In this document: in pieces, positions 52,442 through 60,396 of the stretch
Layout: each line of letters starts with the position of its first letter
Position numbering within the stretch: position 1 is the stretch's first letter
Source: Nitrosarchaeum sp.
GTDB taxonomy: Archaea; Thermoproteota; Nitrososphaeria; Nitrososphaerales; Nitrosopumilaceae
Length of the DNA stretch: 64,000 nt
Assembly: GCA_023265135.1 (NCBI GenBank)
Contig: JAHFUM010000008.1
Span: forward strand, 1-64,000
Direction: 5' to 3'
Notes under the pieces: model-generated
Told to the model about the DNA's origin: nothing
Databases searched by the model: none
What the model saw: the letters and a program-made list of their open reading frames with translations, nothing else
Position numbers and translations under genes: made by a program

Positions 52442-52603
52442 ATGTCAAATGACCAAGTTAACCAACAAAAGATAATAGAGTTACTAGAAAACATCCTAAT
52501 TGAACTAGTTGAAATTAAGGCAAACACAAAAATCACATCTGATTTTGCTACATTAAGATCAGAGATAATCAACAGAACAAAAGGCCAACAAGTCAACCCA
52601 TGA
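52442..52603 (+). CDS. 53-residue helical protein
   Basis: From the ATG at 52442: QVNQQKIIELLENILIELVE heptad-like helix, then TKITSDFATLRSEIINRT. The frame is open 7 codons earlier. It has no motif; possible small coiled-coil protein. Confidence 0.4.
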   Translation: MSNDQVNQQKIIELLENILIELVEIKANTKITSDFATLRSEIINRTKGQQVNP

Positions 52604-52655
52604 AATATTTAGAATGACAAATGGAATACATCTTTATCCAACATATGATTTAATT

Positions 52656-54302
52656 TTAGGGTTTGACTATTCCTTCTTTGATCAAAAATTGAATTCCTTG
52701 TACAAATGAATTGTCGTCTATCTTGCCGTCTGCCCACCATTTTGCATTGTTTTTGATCCATGCCGGGATTTCATTTGAGCTAGTACCAGAACTTTGAGTG
52801 GATGGAATGTTCATTATTTTTTCTTTGATCAAAAATTGAATTCCTTGTACAAATGAATTGTCGTCTATCTTGCCGTCTGCCCACCACCCGGCATTATTCT
52901 TAATCCATTGTGGAATTGCAGAGGGGGTGAATGTTTGTGATAATTCAGTTTTTGGCATTTCAGATTTGACCATTTCAAGTTCAAATTTTTTAAAGAGTGG
53001 GTTTTCAAGGTCATTAGAACCAATTCCTAGAAGCACTATTTGCATTGAATATTTGCCCATCTTTGTTGCATTTAGGATTCTTGTATCAATACCATTTGGT
53101 AAAGTAATTCCCAAATTATTTGGGCCTGTGTTTACAATTTCTTTTCCAGAGGTGTCCTTCAGACCATATCCGTATCGTACGTCAGATGCCAGATTTCCTT
53201 TAGGATCAAAAAATACGATAGAAAAAAGAAAATCATTACTTTCAGAATACCGAGAATCATACGAGACAAGGGCCTTAAATCCATTATCAAAGAAAAGGTC
53301 TTCCGTAATTACTGATGATTTAGATTCAGGAGTAATTATAACATTTATGGTAGAATCAGAATTTTTTAATTTTTTTAGTTCATCGTTGTTTATCATAAAA
53401 TGTATAATGTCAGCATTTTTGTTTGAATATTTGTCATAATGCAAATCTTTCGGTAAAATCAAAACATCATTAGCTTTTCCATAAAAGCTTGATACGTTTT
53501 GAAAAGGAAGAAAGTGTTTTGGAATTTCAAAATAATTTTTCACAAAAGGTATGTGTTCAATGTGTTCCCAATTAAAAGGCATTTGAAAGAGTACCGACTG
53601 TGAAGATTCATCATAGTGTAATTCTGTAATTGTGTCTTGAAAATTTTTTACAGGAATAGAATATTCAACTCCAGATGCAGTTATCTTGAACTGTTGCTCA
53701 GAAGGTATGATGAGATTAGTTTCAAAATGGATATCCTGCGTAGTTTGTGTTTTGGGGTTTTTTGCTCCGATAATGTCAGTTTTTACAGTATATTGTCCAC
53801 TATGAACAAACACAGGTCCAGAAATCACAGGAATACTAGACGGCGTTGAAGACAAAGCATTTGGTACAATTGGGTCAACATCTCCAAAATATTTTGTGCA
53901 TTTCCATAATTCCTCCTGCTGACACTCGGATTTTGGTTGTATTTTGATATCTAATTCCCCATCTTTATCAAAGAACATCTGATTTGCAACTAATTGTGTG
54001 CCAAAAAATATTTGAACTCTGTAACTTACGCTTTCAATATTCATATTTGTCATAGGATCAAAAAATCGAATTTTCAAATTTGCATCAGAATATTTCTCCA
54101 TAGTAAAATCTTCTGGAATTAAAAACGTGCTAACGGTAACTTCGCCTTCCCCAAAACTAATTGGTGGAGCTTGCTGACCACCATGATGTTGGGCAAAAGA
54201 TAATGGAAAGGTAATGGTAAGTGTCAGAATTATGGAAAATAGGCATAATTTGGATATCATGTTTTGTAACGTAATAATTACAAAAATCTTTGATAATTTC
54301 AA
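52656..54302 (-). CDS. Exported protein with C-terminal WWADGKIDD repeats
   Basis: 548 residues. Signal peptide (ISKLCLFSIILTLTITFPL, cut near SFAQHH), a beta-rich body and two C-terminal units IKNNAGWWADGKIDDNSFVQ / IKNNAKWWADGKIDDNSFVQ followed by GIQFLIKE. Such WWADG repeats occur in secreted thaumarchaeal proteins. No PEFG end or membrane anchor is seen. The two repeats share an exact 66-base DNA repeat (52674-52739 and 52821-52886). Confidence 0.8.
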   Translation of the reverse strand: MKLSKIFVIITLQNMISKLCLFSIILTLTITFPLSFAQHHGGQQAPPISFGEGEVTVSTFLIPEDFTMEKYSDANLKIRFFDPMTNMNIESVSYRVQIFFGTQLVANQMFFDKDGELDIKIQPKSECQQEELWKCTKYFGDVDPIVPNALSSTPSSIPVISGPVFVHSGQYTVKTDIIGAKNPKTQTTQDIHFETNLIIPSEQQFKITASGVEYSIPVKNFQDTITELHYDESSQSVLFQMPFNWEHIEHIPFVKNYFEIPKHFLPFQNVSSFYGKANDVLILPKDLHYDKYSNKNADIIHFMINNDELKKLKNSDSTINVIITPESKSSVITEDLFFDNGFKALVSYDSRYSESNDFLFSIVFFDPKGNLASDVRYGYGLKDTSGKEIVNTGPNNLGITLPNGIDTRILNATKMGKYSMQIVLLGIGSNDLENPLFKKFELEMVKSEMPKTELSQTFTPSAIPQWIKNNAGWWADGKIDDNSFVQGIQFLIKEKIMNIPSTQSSGTSSNEIPAWIKNNAKWWADGKIDDNSFVQGIQFLIKEGIVKP

Positions 54303-54590
54303 CTTTTCAATTACATATGAAAACGAATGGAGTGTGAGCGATTTTAGCCCGAATTTAGTCTCAACATATGCTCAAATGCCATAATTGAAGACAGTATTTA
54401 GAGATAATAGTATTACATGTTTCTTTGAAAACTAAGGGGAAAAAGACATAAACATGTATCAAATTCATTTGGATTAATTTTTTACTCATTTAGGAAAAAG
54501 ATCCTAACAGAACAAATATTTTTATTTATTTTTTATTGTAAAATAACATGTCATAGACATATTATAATAAGTGATAAGTGAATTGACAGC
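54303..54590. other. Spacer, no gene
   Basis: A+T-rich, with no supported frame or clear repeat. Confidence 0.4.
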
Positions 54591-55124
54591 ATGTTACTAA
54601 ATCTTGCAGACATTTTTTTGCAAACAACACCCAAAATTGAAACTCCAACACTGGCGATAGTAATTAGTTCTATAACTGCAACAATTTTCATTATCACTTT
54701 ATTCATAACTTGGAAAAATGTTAGGGAAAATACAAAGGCAACGTATTCTCAGCTATTGCGAGGATTTCATGAAGATCTCACAAATAGATTAGACAAAAAT
54801 TCAATTCTTAGAACTACAGAAGATTGTCAAAGATATGCAAATGACTATTTGAATACAATAGATCAGATTGCTTTTCTAGATATACACAAAAAACTCCCTA
54901 CTGGAATTGCCACCTATCTCAACAGATTCTTTGCATATGGATTAATTATAATTAATTGGTATGATCAAATGGTAGGGGAAGATTTTAATCAGACAGCCAG
55001 GAAAAATTGGCCCAATTATTTTCTGTATTGTCAAAAATATAGAATAACTCCAAATCCAGACGACAGACTTCCAAAAATAATGCGAGACTATAATATTCTA
55101 CAAGAAAAGGAATCAAAATTTTAG
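54591..55124 (+). CDS. Single-helix membrane protein with cytoplasmic domain
   Basis: 177 residues: one membrane helix (TLAIVISSITATIFIITLFI), then a soluble domain (ATYSQLLRGFHEDL; YLNRFFAYGLIIINWYDQ) rich in Tyr and Asn. Similar organisation is seen in DUF4760-type proteins, but I am not sure. Function unknown. Confidence 0.5.
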   Translation: MLLNLADIFLQTTPKIETPTLAIVISSITATIFIITLFITWKNVRENTKATYSQLLRGFHEDLTNRLDKNSILRTTEDCQRYANDYLNTIDQIAFLDIHKKLPTGIATYLNRFFAYGLIIINWYDQMVGEDFNQTARKNWPNYFLYCQKYRITPNPDDRLPKIMRDYNILQEKESKF

Positions 55125-55141
55125 AACATCAACCATAAATT

Positions 55142-55735
55142 ATGCTCTCAGGATTAGAAATTATGGAGTCTATTCAGTTTGAGATTAGACGAATTTTTGG
55201 ATTTTTATTTATTTGTGTGGCAGCTGCAGTTGCAATAGCATCAATTTCAAGTGAAGTTTTGTTCCTAAATCACTTACCTAGTTATTTCTATGCAGTTGTT
55301 TGGTTTGGAACATTTGGAATAATTTTTGGTGCTTATTTTATGCGTTTTAAACAAAAAATTCCTCTAATACGAAATCGTATGAAAAACAGTTTGTCATGGC
55401 CAGTATACATTAAAGTAATTAATGGTAGCTGTTGGGCATTGCCTTTTCTTGTGATTGGGGTTTTTCCACAGTATTTTCAATATTTAATTTTGTTAGGAAT
55501 TGGGTTGGGAAATTTTTCAACTTATTTATTTATGAGAATTTTTAGTCATCAAAATAACAAAGAGCAATTTTTAGTGGGGTTTATTTCGCTACTTGCAATT
55601 CCAGTGGCCATTCAAATTGATACGGCCTTGTTTGTATCACATCAAGATATTGCCGTGGTATTATCTAGAATTTTGATTTCAATTTCCTATGCCATAGGCG
55701 GCACATATGCTTTATTTTCAAAACAAAAAATGTAA
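55142..55735 (+). CDS. Polytopic membrane protein
   Basis: 197 residues, about six membrane helices with short loops (FLFICVAAAVAIASI; VVWFGTFGIIFGAYF). It is 17 bases downstream of the single-helix protein, so the two are co-transcribed. Family unknown. Confidence 0.6.
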   Translation: MLSGLEIMESIQFEIRRIFGFLFICVAAAVAIASISSEVLFLNHLPSYFYAVVWFGTFGIIFGAYFMRFKQKIPLIRNRMKNSLSWPVYIKVINGSCWALPFLVIGVFPQYFQYLILLGIGLGNFSTYLFMRIFSHQNNKEQFLVGFISLLAIPVAIQIDTALFVSHQDIAVVLSRILISISYAIGGTYALFSKQKM

Positions 55736-55781
55736 AAATATATCATAGCACTTAGAAGGATTATTTCATACACAAAAAATA

Positions 55782-56057
55782 CTAGCCTGGAAATTTTTTT
55801 CCATCCAGTATTGATTGAAGTTGTTCTATTATGATATTGTGGATTATTATTTCCATTTGAATTGATGAATTAGTTACTATTTCTTGATTGTCTTTAATTG
55901 TTTTTTCTAGTCTTTCTCTAATTTCTTGATCTTCTAGGATTTGCTTCCTTAGGGAGAATGCTTCTTTTTGATTTTTGACATAAATTTGGAGCCAATAATA
56001 GCCTGTTTGACTGTCGTCTATTTTAATTTCGGTTATTTTCATAACATTACTCCTCAA
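55782..56057 (-). CDS. 91-residue helical protein
   Basis: Charged helices (YVKNQKEAFSLRKQILED; IQMEIIIHNIIIEQLQSI). The inner ATG (MKITEIK) five codons in could be the true start. Unknown function. Confidence 0.45.
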   Translation of the reverse strand: MRSNVMKITEIKIDDSQTGYYWLQIYVKNQKEAFSLRKQILEDQEIRERLEKTIKDNQEIVTNSSIQMEIIIHNIIIEQLQSILDGKKFPG

Positions 56058-56093
56058 ATTACTATTTTAACTATAGTTTGTAAAATCAAAAGA

Positions 56094-57032
56094 TTATTTC
56101 ATAGTACTATCAATTAAAATTCCATTTGCCCAGTAAAAGCCAGTTTGGCCAGAAGGCAATATATCATATGTATGAGTATCATTGTATGATACTAACTCTG
56201 CAATTCTTATCTTTACACCATCAAGAGTATCTCCAACTTTCAAATCTCCCAAATGTCGTCCATCTGTTGTGGGGTGATTTGGAGAACCGTACAAACTTCT
56301 ATTGTCATCTAAAACAATGTGGGCCATCTTATGACTTGGTAGAACCACGGTCTTTCCAGTCTCCAATATGGTTCCAATGGTTCTATTGCCAGATGCATCC
56401 TGTGTGAAAAGCGTCATTCCTTTCTTTAACTCTTTGATATTTACAGGACCGTTTGGAGTCTCAATTACAGTGTTGCCGGAAAGACAAATAGGGCATGGTC
56501 TGTTAGTATATTCTTTTTTTAGAAATGTTGCCGTATTGCCACTTATCTTGAGAAGAGTCAGTTCTATAGTACAACCATTGCTTGCACTTTCTCCAATATG
56601 AATAGTTACTGGAAATCCATCTTCTCTTGCCACGGGATAATCCATAAAGTTCAGCCCAGATACATGATCAGAAAAAATATCTTTAACTAGCAAAGATCCT
56701 GCTCGCTGTCCTACACTCAAAGTTATTGTTAATTCATTATCTGTAACAGCCCATCCCTGTAACAAGAGCCTTGCAATACTTCGAGGTTTTACACATGATG
56801 GAGACCCATCTTTTGTTTTAATTACTAACTGAAGATCATCTTTACACTGAATGGCATCTATTGGAATACCAGATTTGAACTGCTTAAAAGGTGAAGGAAT
56901 TATATTTTCTTCAGAGAATTTTATAGTTTGACTTTGCTCTAAATTTTGATCAGGGGTATTTTCCATATATTGTCCAAATGCAGTTCCTGCAAATCCAATC
57001 AAAATTAAAAGTAAAATAAAATATTTCATCAT
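56094..57032 (-). CDS. Exported protein with a C-terminal Hint domain
   Basis: 312 residues. Signal peptide (MMKYFILLLILIGFAGTAFG), then a beta-rich part with VIKTKDGSPSCVKP and a Cys pair PCPIC. A Hint-type domain follows from C183: CLSGNTVIETPNGPVNIKEL, SPNHPTTDG (H253), and an end of TGFYWANGILID. Hint domains, as in hedgehog and inteins, cleave themselves at the N-terminal Cys and can transfer the product. Here it could release or attach the exported N-terminal part. The final Asn-Gly (303-304) is at the usual place. Confidence 0.82.
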   Translation of the reverse strand: MMKYFILLLILIGFAGTAFGQYMENTPDQNLEQSQTIKFSEENIIPSPFKQFKSGIPIDAIQCKDDLQLVIKTKDGSPSCVKPRSIARLLLQGWAVTDNELTITLSVGQRAGSLLVKDIFSDHVSGLNFMDYPVAREDGFPVTIHIGESASNGCTIELTLLKISGNTATFLKKEYTNRPCPICLSGNTVIETPNGPVNIKELKKGMTLFTQDASGNRTIGTILETGKTVVLPSHKMAHIVLDDNRSLYGSPNHPTTDGRHLGDLKVGDTLDGVKIRIAELVSYNDTHTYDILPSGQTGFYWANGILIDSTMK

Positions 57033-57044
57033 TTAATTAAATAA

Positions 57045-57173
57045 TTAGAAGTTCATAAAGCATTCTACAATTTGTTTGAACTTTTTTTCATCGGATGCTA
57101 TTATGAATGATGAATTTATGACATCGGGCATATTCGTACCTGCCCTTGAATTCTGCAATTTTGACTTTGGCAT
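57045..57173 (-). CDS. Possible 42-residue peptide before the Hint gene
   Basis: ATG to TAA, ending 12 bases before the Hint gene start on the same strand. No motif (SSFIIASDEKKFKQIVECF). Weak support from position only. Confidence 0.25.
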   Translation of the reverse strand: MPKSKLQNSRAGTNMPDVINSSFIIASDEKKFKQIVECFMNF

Positions 57174-57205
57174 TATGAAAACAATTACTTTGATCTATTA
57201 ATATG

Positions 57206-57307
57206 TCAAAATTGTTTTCCAGTCTCTTGTTTTTTTATATTGTTTAAAACATCTGGAAAATTCACCTGTAATGATTGGATAAATGTACGAGGTAAATCCA
57301 TAATCAT
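57206..57307 (-). CDS. 33-residue peptide, third gene of micro-operon
   Basis: ATG at 57307 overlaps the stop of the C2H2 gene (ATGA). Peptide DLPRTFIQSLQVNFPDVLNN has no motif. It is listed because of the ATGA overlap. Confidence 0.4.
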   Translation of the reverse strand: MIMDLPRTFIQSLQVNFPDVLNNIKKQETGKQF

Positions 57308-57411
57308 TTTGTCTCATTTTTTTCATGTATTTTTTCATGAATACGAACCTTGTCAAAAGTGTCTACTGTTCCTTCCCAATGAAAGTCACAAATTTTGCAG
57401 TTATACTTCAT
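57304..57411 (-). CDS. 35-residue C2H2 zinc-finger microprotein
   Basis: CKICDFHWEGTVDTFDKVRI then HEKIHE: C-x2-C and H-x4-H spaced as a single C2H2 finger. It is the middle gene of three and the best supported. It may bind DNA or a partner protein. Confidence 0.6.
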   Translation of the reverse strand: MKYNCKICDFHWEGTVDTFDKVRIHEKIHEKNETK

Positions 57412-57416
57412 TTATT

Positions 57417-57524
57417 TTATTCCTGTTCTGAATTTGTTGTTTCAGATAGTTTTGACGTATTAACATCAGAGGTATTTGTGTTACAAGTCACATTCTTTAA
57501 TTTTGCAATTATTTTTTTTAACAT
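57417..57524 (-). CDS. 35-residue peptide, first gene of micro-operon
   Basis: ATG to TAA, ending 5 bases before the C2H2 start. Basic first half (LKKIIAKLKNVTC) and Ser/Thr-rich, acidic end. No family. Confidence 0.4.
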   Translation of the reverse strand: MLKKIIAKLKNVTCNTNTSDVNTSKLSETTNSEQE

Positions 57525-57653
57525 AATAGTTTAGGCGTATTGTCACTTATAAAGACATGAATTTTCTATATGTTTTTTTTATAATTATATATTTTATTAA
57601 ATTCTATAGAGAATTCGATGTTAGTATATATATCTCTGAGAAGAAAGATAAAC

Positions 57654-57803
57654 ATGAAAAATAAAACTATGATCTCAATAAATGATTTGAAATCGTGTGA
57701 AAATTGCGGCAACGTATTTCTGAGAAAAGTAGGAGATAAGATAATGAGCCGTTGTCCTGCATGCAATGTGTGGAAAAAAGAAGATATACTTTTAGTGGAA
57801 TAA
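57654..57803 (+). CDS. 49-residue zinc ribbon protein
   Basis: From the ATG at 57654: SCENCGNVFLRKVGDKIMSR then CPACNVWKKED. Two CxxC pairs give a zinc ribbon. The frame is open 12 codons upstream (TTG-free), but the internal ATG is preferred. Followed after 3 bases by another zinc protein. Confidence 0.6.
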   Translation: MKNKTMISINDLKSCENCGNVFLRKVGDKIMSRCPACNVWKKEDILLVE

Positions 57804-57806
57804 AAT

Positions 57807-57941
57807 ATGTCAATTCGCTGTAAAGTCTGTAATGCATCAAAGATTCAATGTAATGAGCCAATAAACTCGAGCGTTAATTGGGAATGTCAATCTTGTGGAA
57901 ATCTACTTGACGTTAATGGCTGTGTTGTTACATTAAATTAG
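57807..57941 (+). CDS. 44-residue zinc ribbon protein
   Basis: ATG: RCKVCNASKIQCNE then WECQSCGNLLDVNGC. Two CxxC pairs plus two more Cys. It is 3 bases behind the preceding zinc gene, so they form a two-gene unit. Confidence 0.58.
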   Translation: MSIRCKVCNASKIQCNEPINSSVNWECQSCGNLLDVNGCVVTLN

Positions 57942-58139
57942 TCCATAAAATTTATTTTGAATATCTATAAAATCTAAATGTAAAAAAATCGTCTAAAATC
58001 TTTAATTATTACTGATTTGATTCGGTCTTAATAGATATATAATTTATAAAATTGGTTTGTCATTAATACGGTGTTTCTGAAATTCTAGTATGTGTTAATT
58101 AGGTTGAATGAAGTAACATAATTATGATTAGGGGTACAC

Positions 58140-58220
58140 ATGGGAAGTAAAATTTGTTCTGACTGTAAAAGAATGAAATGCACTAAAGGTTGTAACTGCG
58201 ACTGCCATTGGAATCCATAA
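58140..58220 (+). CDS. 26-residue CNCDC microprotein
   Basis: ATG: KICSDCKRMKCTKGCNCDCH then WNP. Six Cys (6, 9, 14, 18, 20, 22) plus His in 26 residues; a near copy of the CHCDCH core at 41.2 kb. Small size but clear motif. Confidence 0.55.
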   Translation: MGSKICSDCKRMKCTKGCNCDCHWNP

Positions 58221-58269
58221 TTTTACAGAGGATTATCGAAGACAGTATCAATAATTTGACTATTAAAGA

Positions 58270-58380
58270 ATGTACTATAGAATAATTGTAAAACAAACTA
58301 ATCATCTATGTTCAAGATGCCCGGGTTATGAAAATGTATTAGACAGTATATGTGAAGGTGAAAAGATGAATACTTTATGA
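58270..58380 (+). CDS. 36-residue CxxC peptide
   Basis: ATG: HLCSRCPGYENVLDSICEGE. Three Cys; weak zinc motif. Plausible neighbour of the CNCDC gene. Confidence 0.35.
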   Translation: MYYRIIVKQTNHLCSRCPGYENVLDSICEGEKMNTL

Positions 58381-58406
58381 ATGAATAATGTCAAGTATTT
58401 AGGAAT

Positions 58407-58643
58407 CTAATCTTTTGAATCTTTTTCTTCACTGTCAAGTTCATCATATGCCTGTTTGATTGGGTTTACTTTTTTCATATTTCGTAAAAGTGCACCTATC
58501 ACAATTAGAATGGTTCCGATGGCACTAATTGTTATTCCATCAAGAGAATAAATTCCAAAACCGCGCCCAGTGATAAGTATGTAGAATATTCCCGCAAATA
58601 ACAGTATAATTCCAGCGATTATTACATTAATTCCAATTTTCAA
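58407..58643 (-). CDS. Small two-helix membrane protein
   Basis: 78 residues: two helices (VIIAGIILLFAGIFYILI; GITISAIGTILIVIGALL) and an acidic tail. The AAATCCTTAAGT promoter element stands 22 bases before its ATG. Confidence 0.65.
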   Translation of the reverse strand: MKIGINVIIAGIILLFAGIFYILITGRGFGIYSLDGITISAIGTILIVIGALLRNMKKVNPIKQAYDELDSEEKDSKD

Positions 58644-58665
58644 TAACTCTCCAATTTTTCTAATA

Positions 58666-58690
58666 ACTTAAGGATTTAGTAATAGAAACT
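58666..58690 (-). promoter_or_regulatory. Composite promoter: AGTTTCTA plus AAATCCTTAAGT
   Basis: On the minus strand AAATCCTTAAGT ends 22 bases before the ATG at 58643, with AGTTTCTATTACT upstream. Confidence 0.58.
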
Positions 58691-58713
58691 ATAGAAGTAA
58701 TGCTTAAGATTTA

Positions 58714-58974
58714 ATGATTTCATTTCCAAATATGAGTGGCGAGAATTTTCAAAAAGAGTTAGTATGGATACAAATTGCTGCTACCGGTTTAGTAGCATTA
58801 GGAGCAATAATTATTATTTTGGGATTGGCAATGATGTCATTATTTTATGGAATTGCATTGTCAGATACAATTCTAGTGCAATTTGATATCTATGTTAAAG
58901 TGATTCTATCCATAGGATTGGGCAATATTTCACTTGGCGTATTTATATTATATTGGAAATCAAAAAGAGATTAA
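58714..58974 (+). CDS. Small two-helix membrane protein
   Basis: 86 residues with two helices (AATGLVALGAIIIILGLAMM; VILSIGLGNISLGVFILY). The inner ATG (MSGENF) may be the start. Divergent from the 78-residue membrane protein gene, with 70 bases between them. Confidence 0.6.
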   Translation: MISFPNMSGENFQKELVWIQIAATGLVALGAIIIILGLAMMSLFYGIALSDTILVQFDIYVKVILSIGLGNISLGVFILYWKSKRD

Positions 58975-59066
58975 AAAATAAACTTTCCTTAAATTGATAA
59001 TTGTTTCAAAAAAATAAACGTCAAAAGGTTCATTCAATTCATATATGAAATGATAAAAATTTCATT

Positions 59067-59495
59067 GTGAAAAATGATCTATCGGTAAGAAAAACGGTAA
59101 AGATCAATGTCAATGCATCTAAAGTTTGGGATGCAATAACAAACCCTAAAATGATTAAAAAATATCTTTTTGGAACTCAAGTAATAACATCATGGAAAAT
59201 TGACAGTGAAATAATTTTTCAAGGAAGTTGGGAAGGAAAGAAATTCAGAGATAAAGGAATAATAAAAAAATTTGAGATTGAAAAATTATTTCAATATACT
59301 TACTGGAGTGTATTTTCAGGCTTGGAAGATAAGGAGGAAAATTATTCTTTAGTTACCTTTGAATTAAGTGGAGACGGTAAAATAACAAAATTAACAGTTT
59401 CCCAAAAAGGTTTTGGGGACAAATCATCACAAGAACATTCGGATAAGGGATGGAGTATTGTTTTAAAAAAAATTAAGGAACTTTTAGAAGAATAG
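59067..59495 (+). CDS. SRPBCC protein, AHSA1-like
   Basis: 142 residues: VRKTVKINVNASKVWDAITN, FQGSWEGKKFRDKGII, and a C-terminal helix (GWSIVLKKIKELLEE). This is the Aha1-like branch of SRPBCC. In eukaryotes Aha1 activates Hsp90; most prokaryotic members have unknown roles. GTG start. Confidence 0.8.
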   Translation: MKNDLSVRKTVKINVNASKVWDAITNPKMIKKYLFGTQVITSWKIDSEIIFQGSWEGKKFRDKGIIKKFEIEKLFQYTYWSVFSGLEDKEENYSLVTFELSGDGKITKLTVSQKGFGDKSSQEHSDKGWSIVLKKIKELLEE

Positions 59496-59559
59496 TAGGG
59501 AAATAATGTGATTTTAAATTCATCATATTTACAAATAAATCAAAGATTCAAAAATTAAC

Positions 59560-59658
59560 ATGATATTAGGAACATATGAGCACCAGGTAAGAGAATGGTG
59601 TGAAAAGTTTGACACCCTATGCCTAGAGTGTAAAAACATTGAAGATGGGGGAGTTTAG
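59560..59658 (+). CDS. 32-residue CxxC peptide
   Basis: ATG: YEHQVREWCEKFDTLCLECK then acidic end. Three Cys in a CLEC context. Weak evidence. Confidence 0.3.
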   Translation: MILGTYEHQVREWCEKFDTLCLECKNIEDGGV

Positions 59659-59738
59659 CTAAATTAGTTTAATATCCCTCATTTTAGTGCAAATAAGCAA
59701 TTTAAAATCTGTAAAAAAAGAATATGATCGAATTTTAG

Positions 59739-60377
59739 TTATTGTCTTGCAATATATGGTACACTGTAAAGGTGCCAATCAGGCTTTGCGATTTTATCTA
59801 TTGCATCTATAGATTTTTTGGCTTTTGGGTTGCTCATCATAGATTCTACATCTTCTTTGCTTTCCCATTGTGCGTAATTGAAGACCCTTGTTCCGTCTCT
59901 ACTTCTGTGCAAGTTTGCCGAGATAAAACCTGGTAATTTCTTTACATAGTTTTCAACAAATTCTATCCAAGCGTCAATCATTTTTTGTTGGTTATGAGGA
60001 GTTGTAGAAAAATAATTAATTACTGTTGCAATATTTCTGTTTTCTTTGATTTCAGTATCCTTGTTTGAATACACTAGATCATAGTATCTTGCTTCACCTT
60101 GTGCGTATTTGAAGACGTCTTGACTTGCAACATTAACATCAAGACTAGAAAAACCATCGTTGTAGTCTTTTTCTGATCTCCATTGTGCATAGTTGGCTAT
60201 TCTCGTACCATCAAGACTAGTGTGAAAATTCGCAGAAATAAAGCCATTTTGTTTTTTGACTGCTTTTTCAACAAACCCTTTAATCAGTTTCAACTGTTCC
60301 ATTTGATATTGTGGTTCGATTTTAAAATAAACCAAGACTGTAAGTAACTTGTTGTTTGTAGATATTATGGAATTCAA
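59739..60377 (-). CDS. Tandem antibiotic-biosynthesis-monooxygenase (ABM) domain protein
   Basis: 212 residues. Two ABM folds: the first has NGFISANFHTSLDGTRIANY, the second GFISANLHRSRDGTRVFNYA. Each is the heme-degrading/quinol-type monooxygenase fold, usually a dimer; here two are joined in one chain. TTG start. It lies 19 bases downstream of the isochorismatase gene, so the two probably form one transcript. Confidence 0.82.
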   Translation of the reverse strand: MNSIISTNNKLLTVLVYFKIEPQYQMEQLKLIKGFVEKAVKKQNGFISANFHTSLDGTRIANYAQWRSEKDYNDGFSSLDVNVASQDVFKYAQGEARYYDLVYSNKDTEIKENRNIATVINYFSTTPHNQQKMIDAWIEFVENYVKKLPGFISANLHRSRDGTRVFNYAQWESKEDVESMMSNPKAKKSIDAIDKIAKPDWHLYSVPYIARQ

Positions 60378-60396
60378 TTAACTGACCCCCAATAAT

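Noticed and set aside
57240-57431. 63-codon plus-strand frame
   Set aside because: Opposite strand to the C2H2 micro-operon; Phe-rich product is typical of a shadow frame.
57566-57861. Minus-strand frames of 64-66 codons
   Set aside because: They oppose two zinc ribbon genes with clear CxxC pairs and contain no motif of their own.
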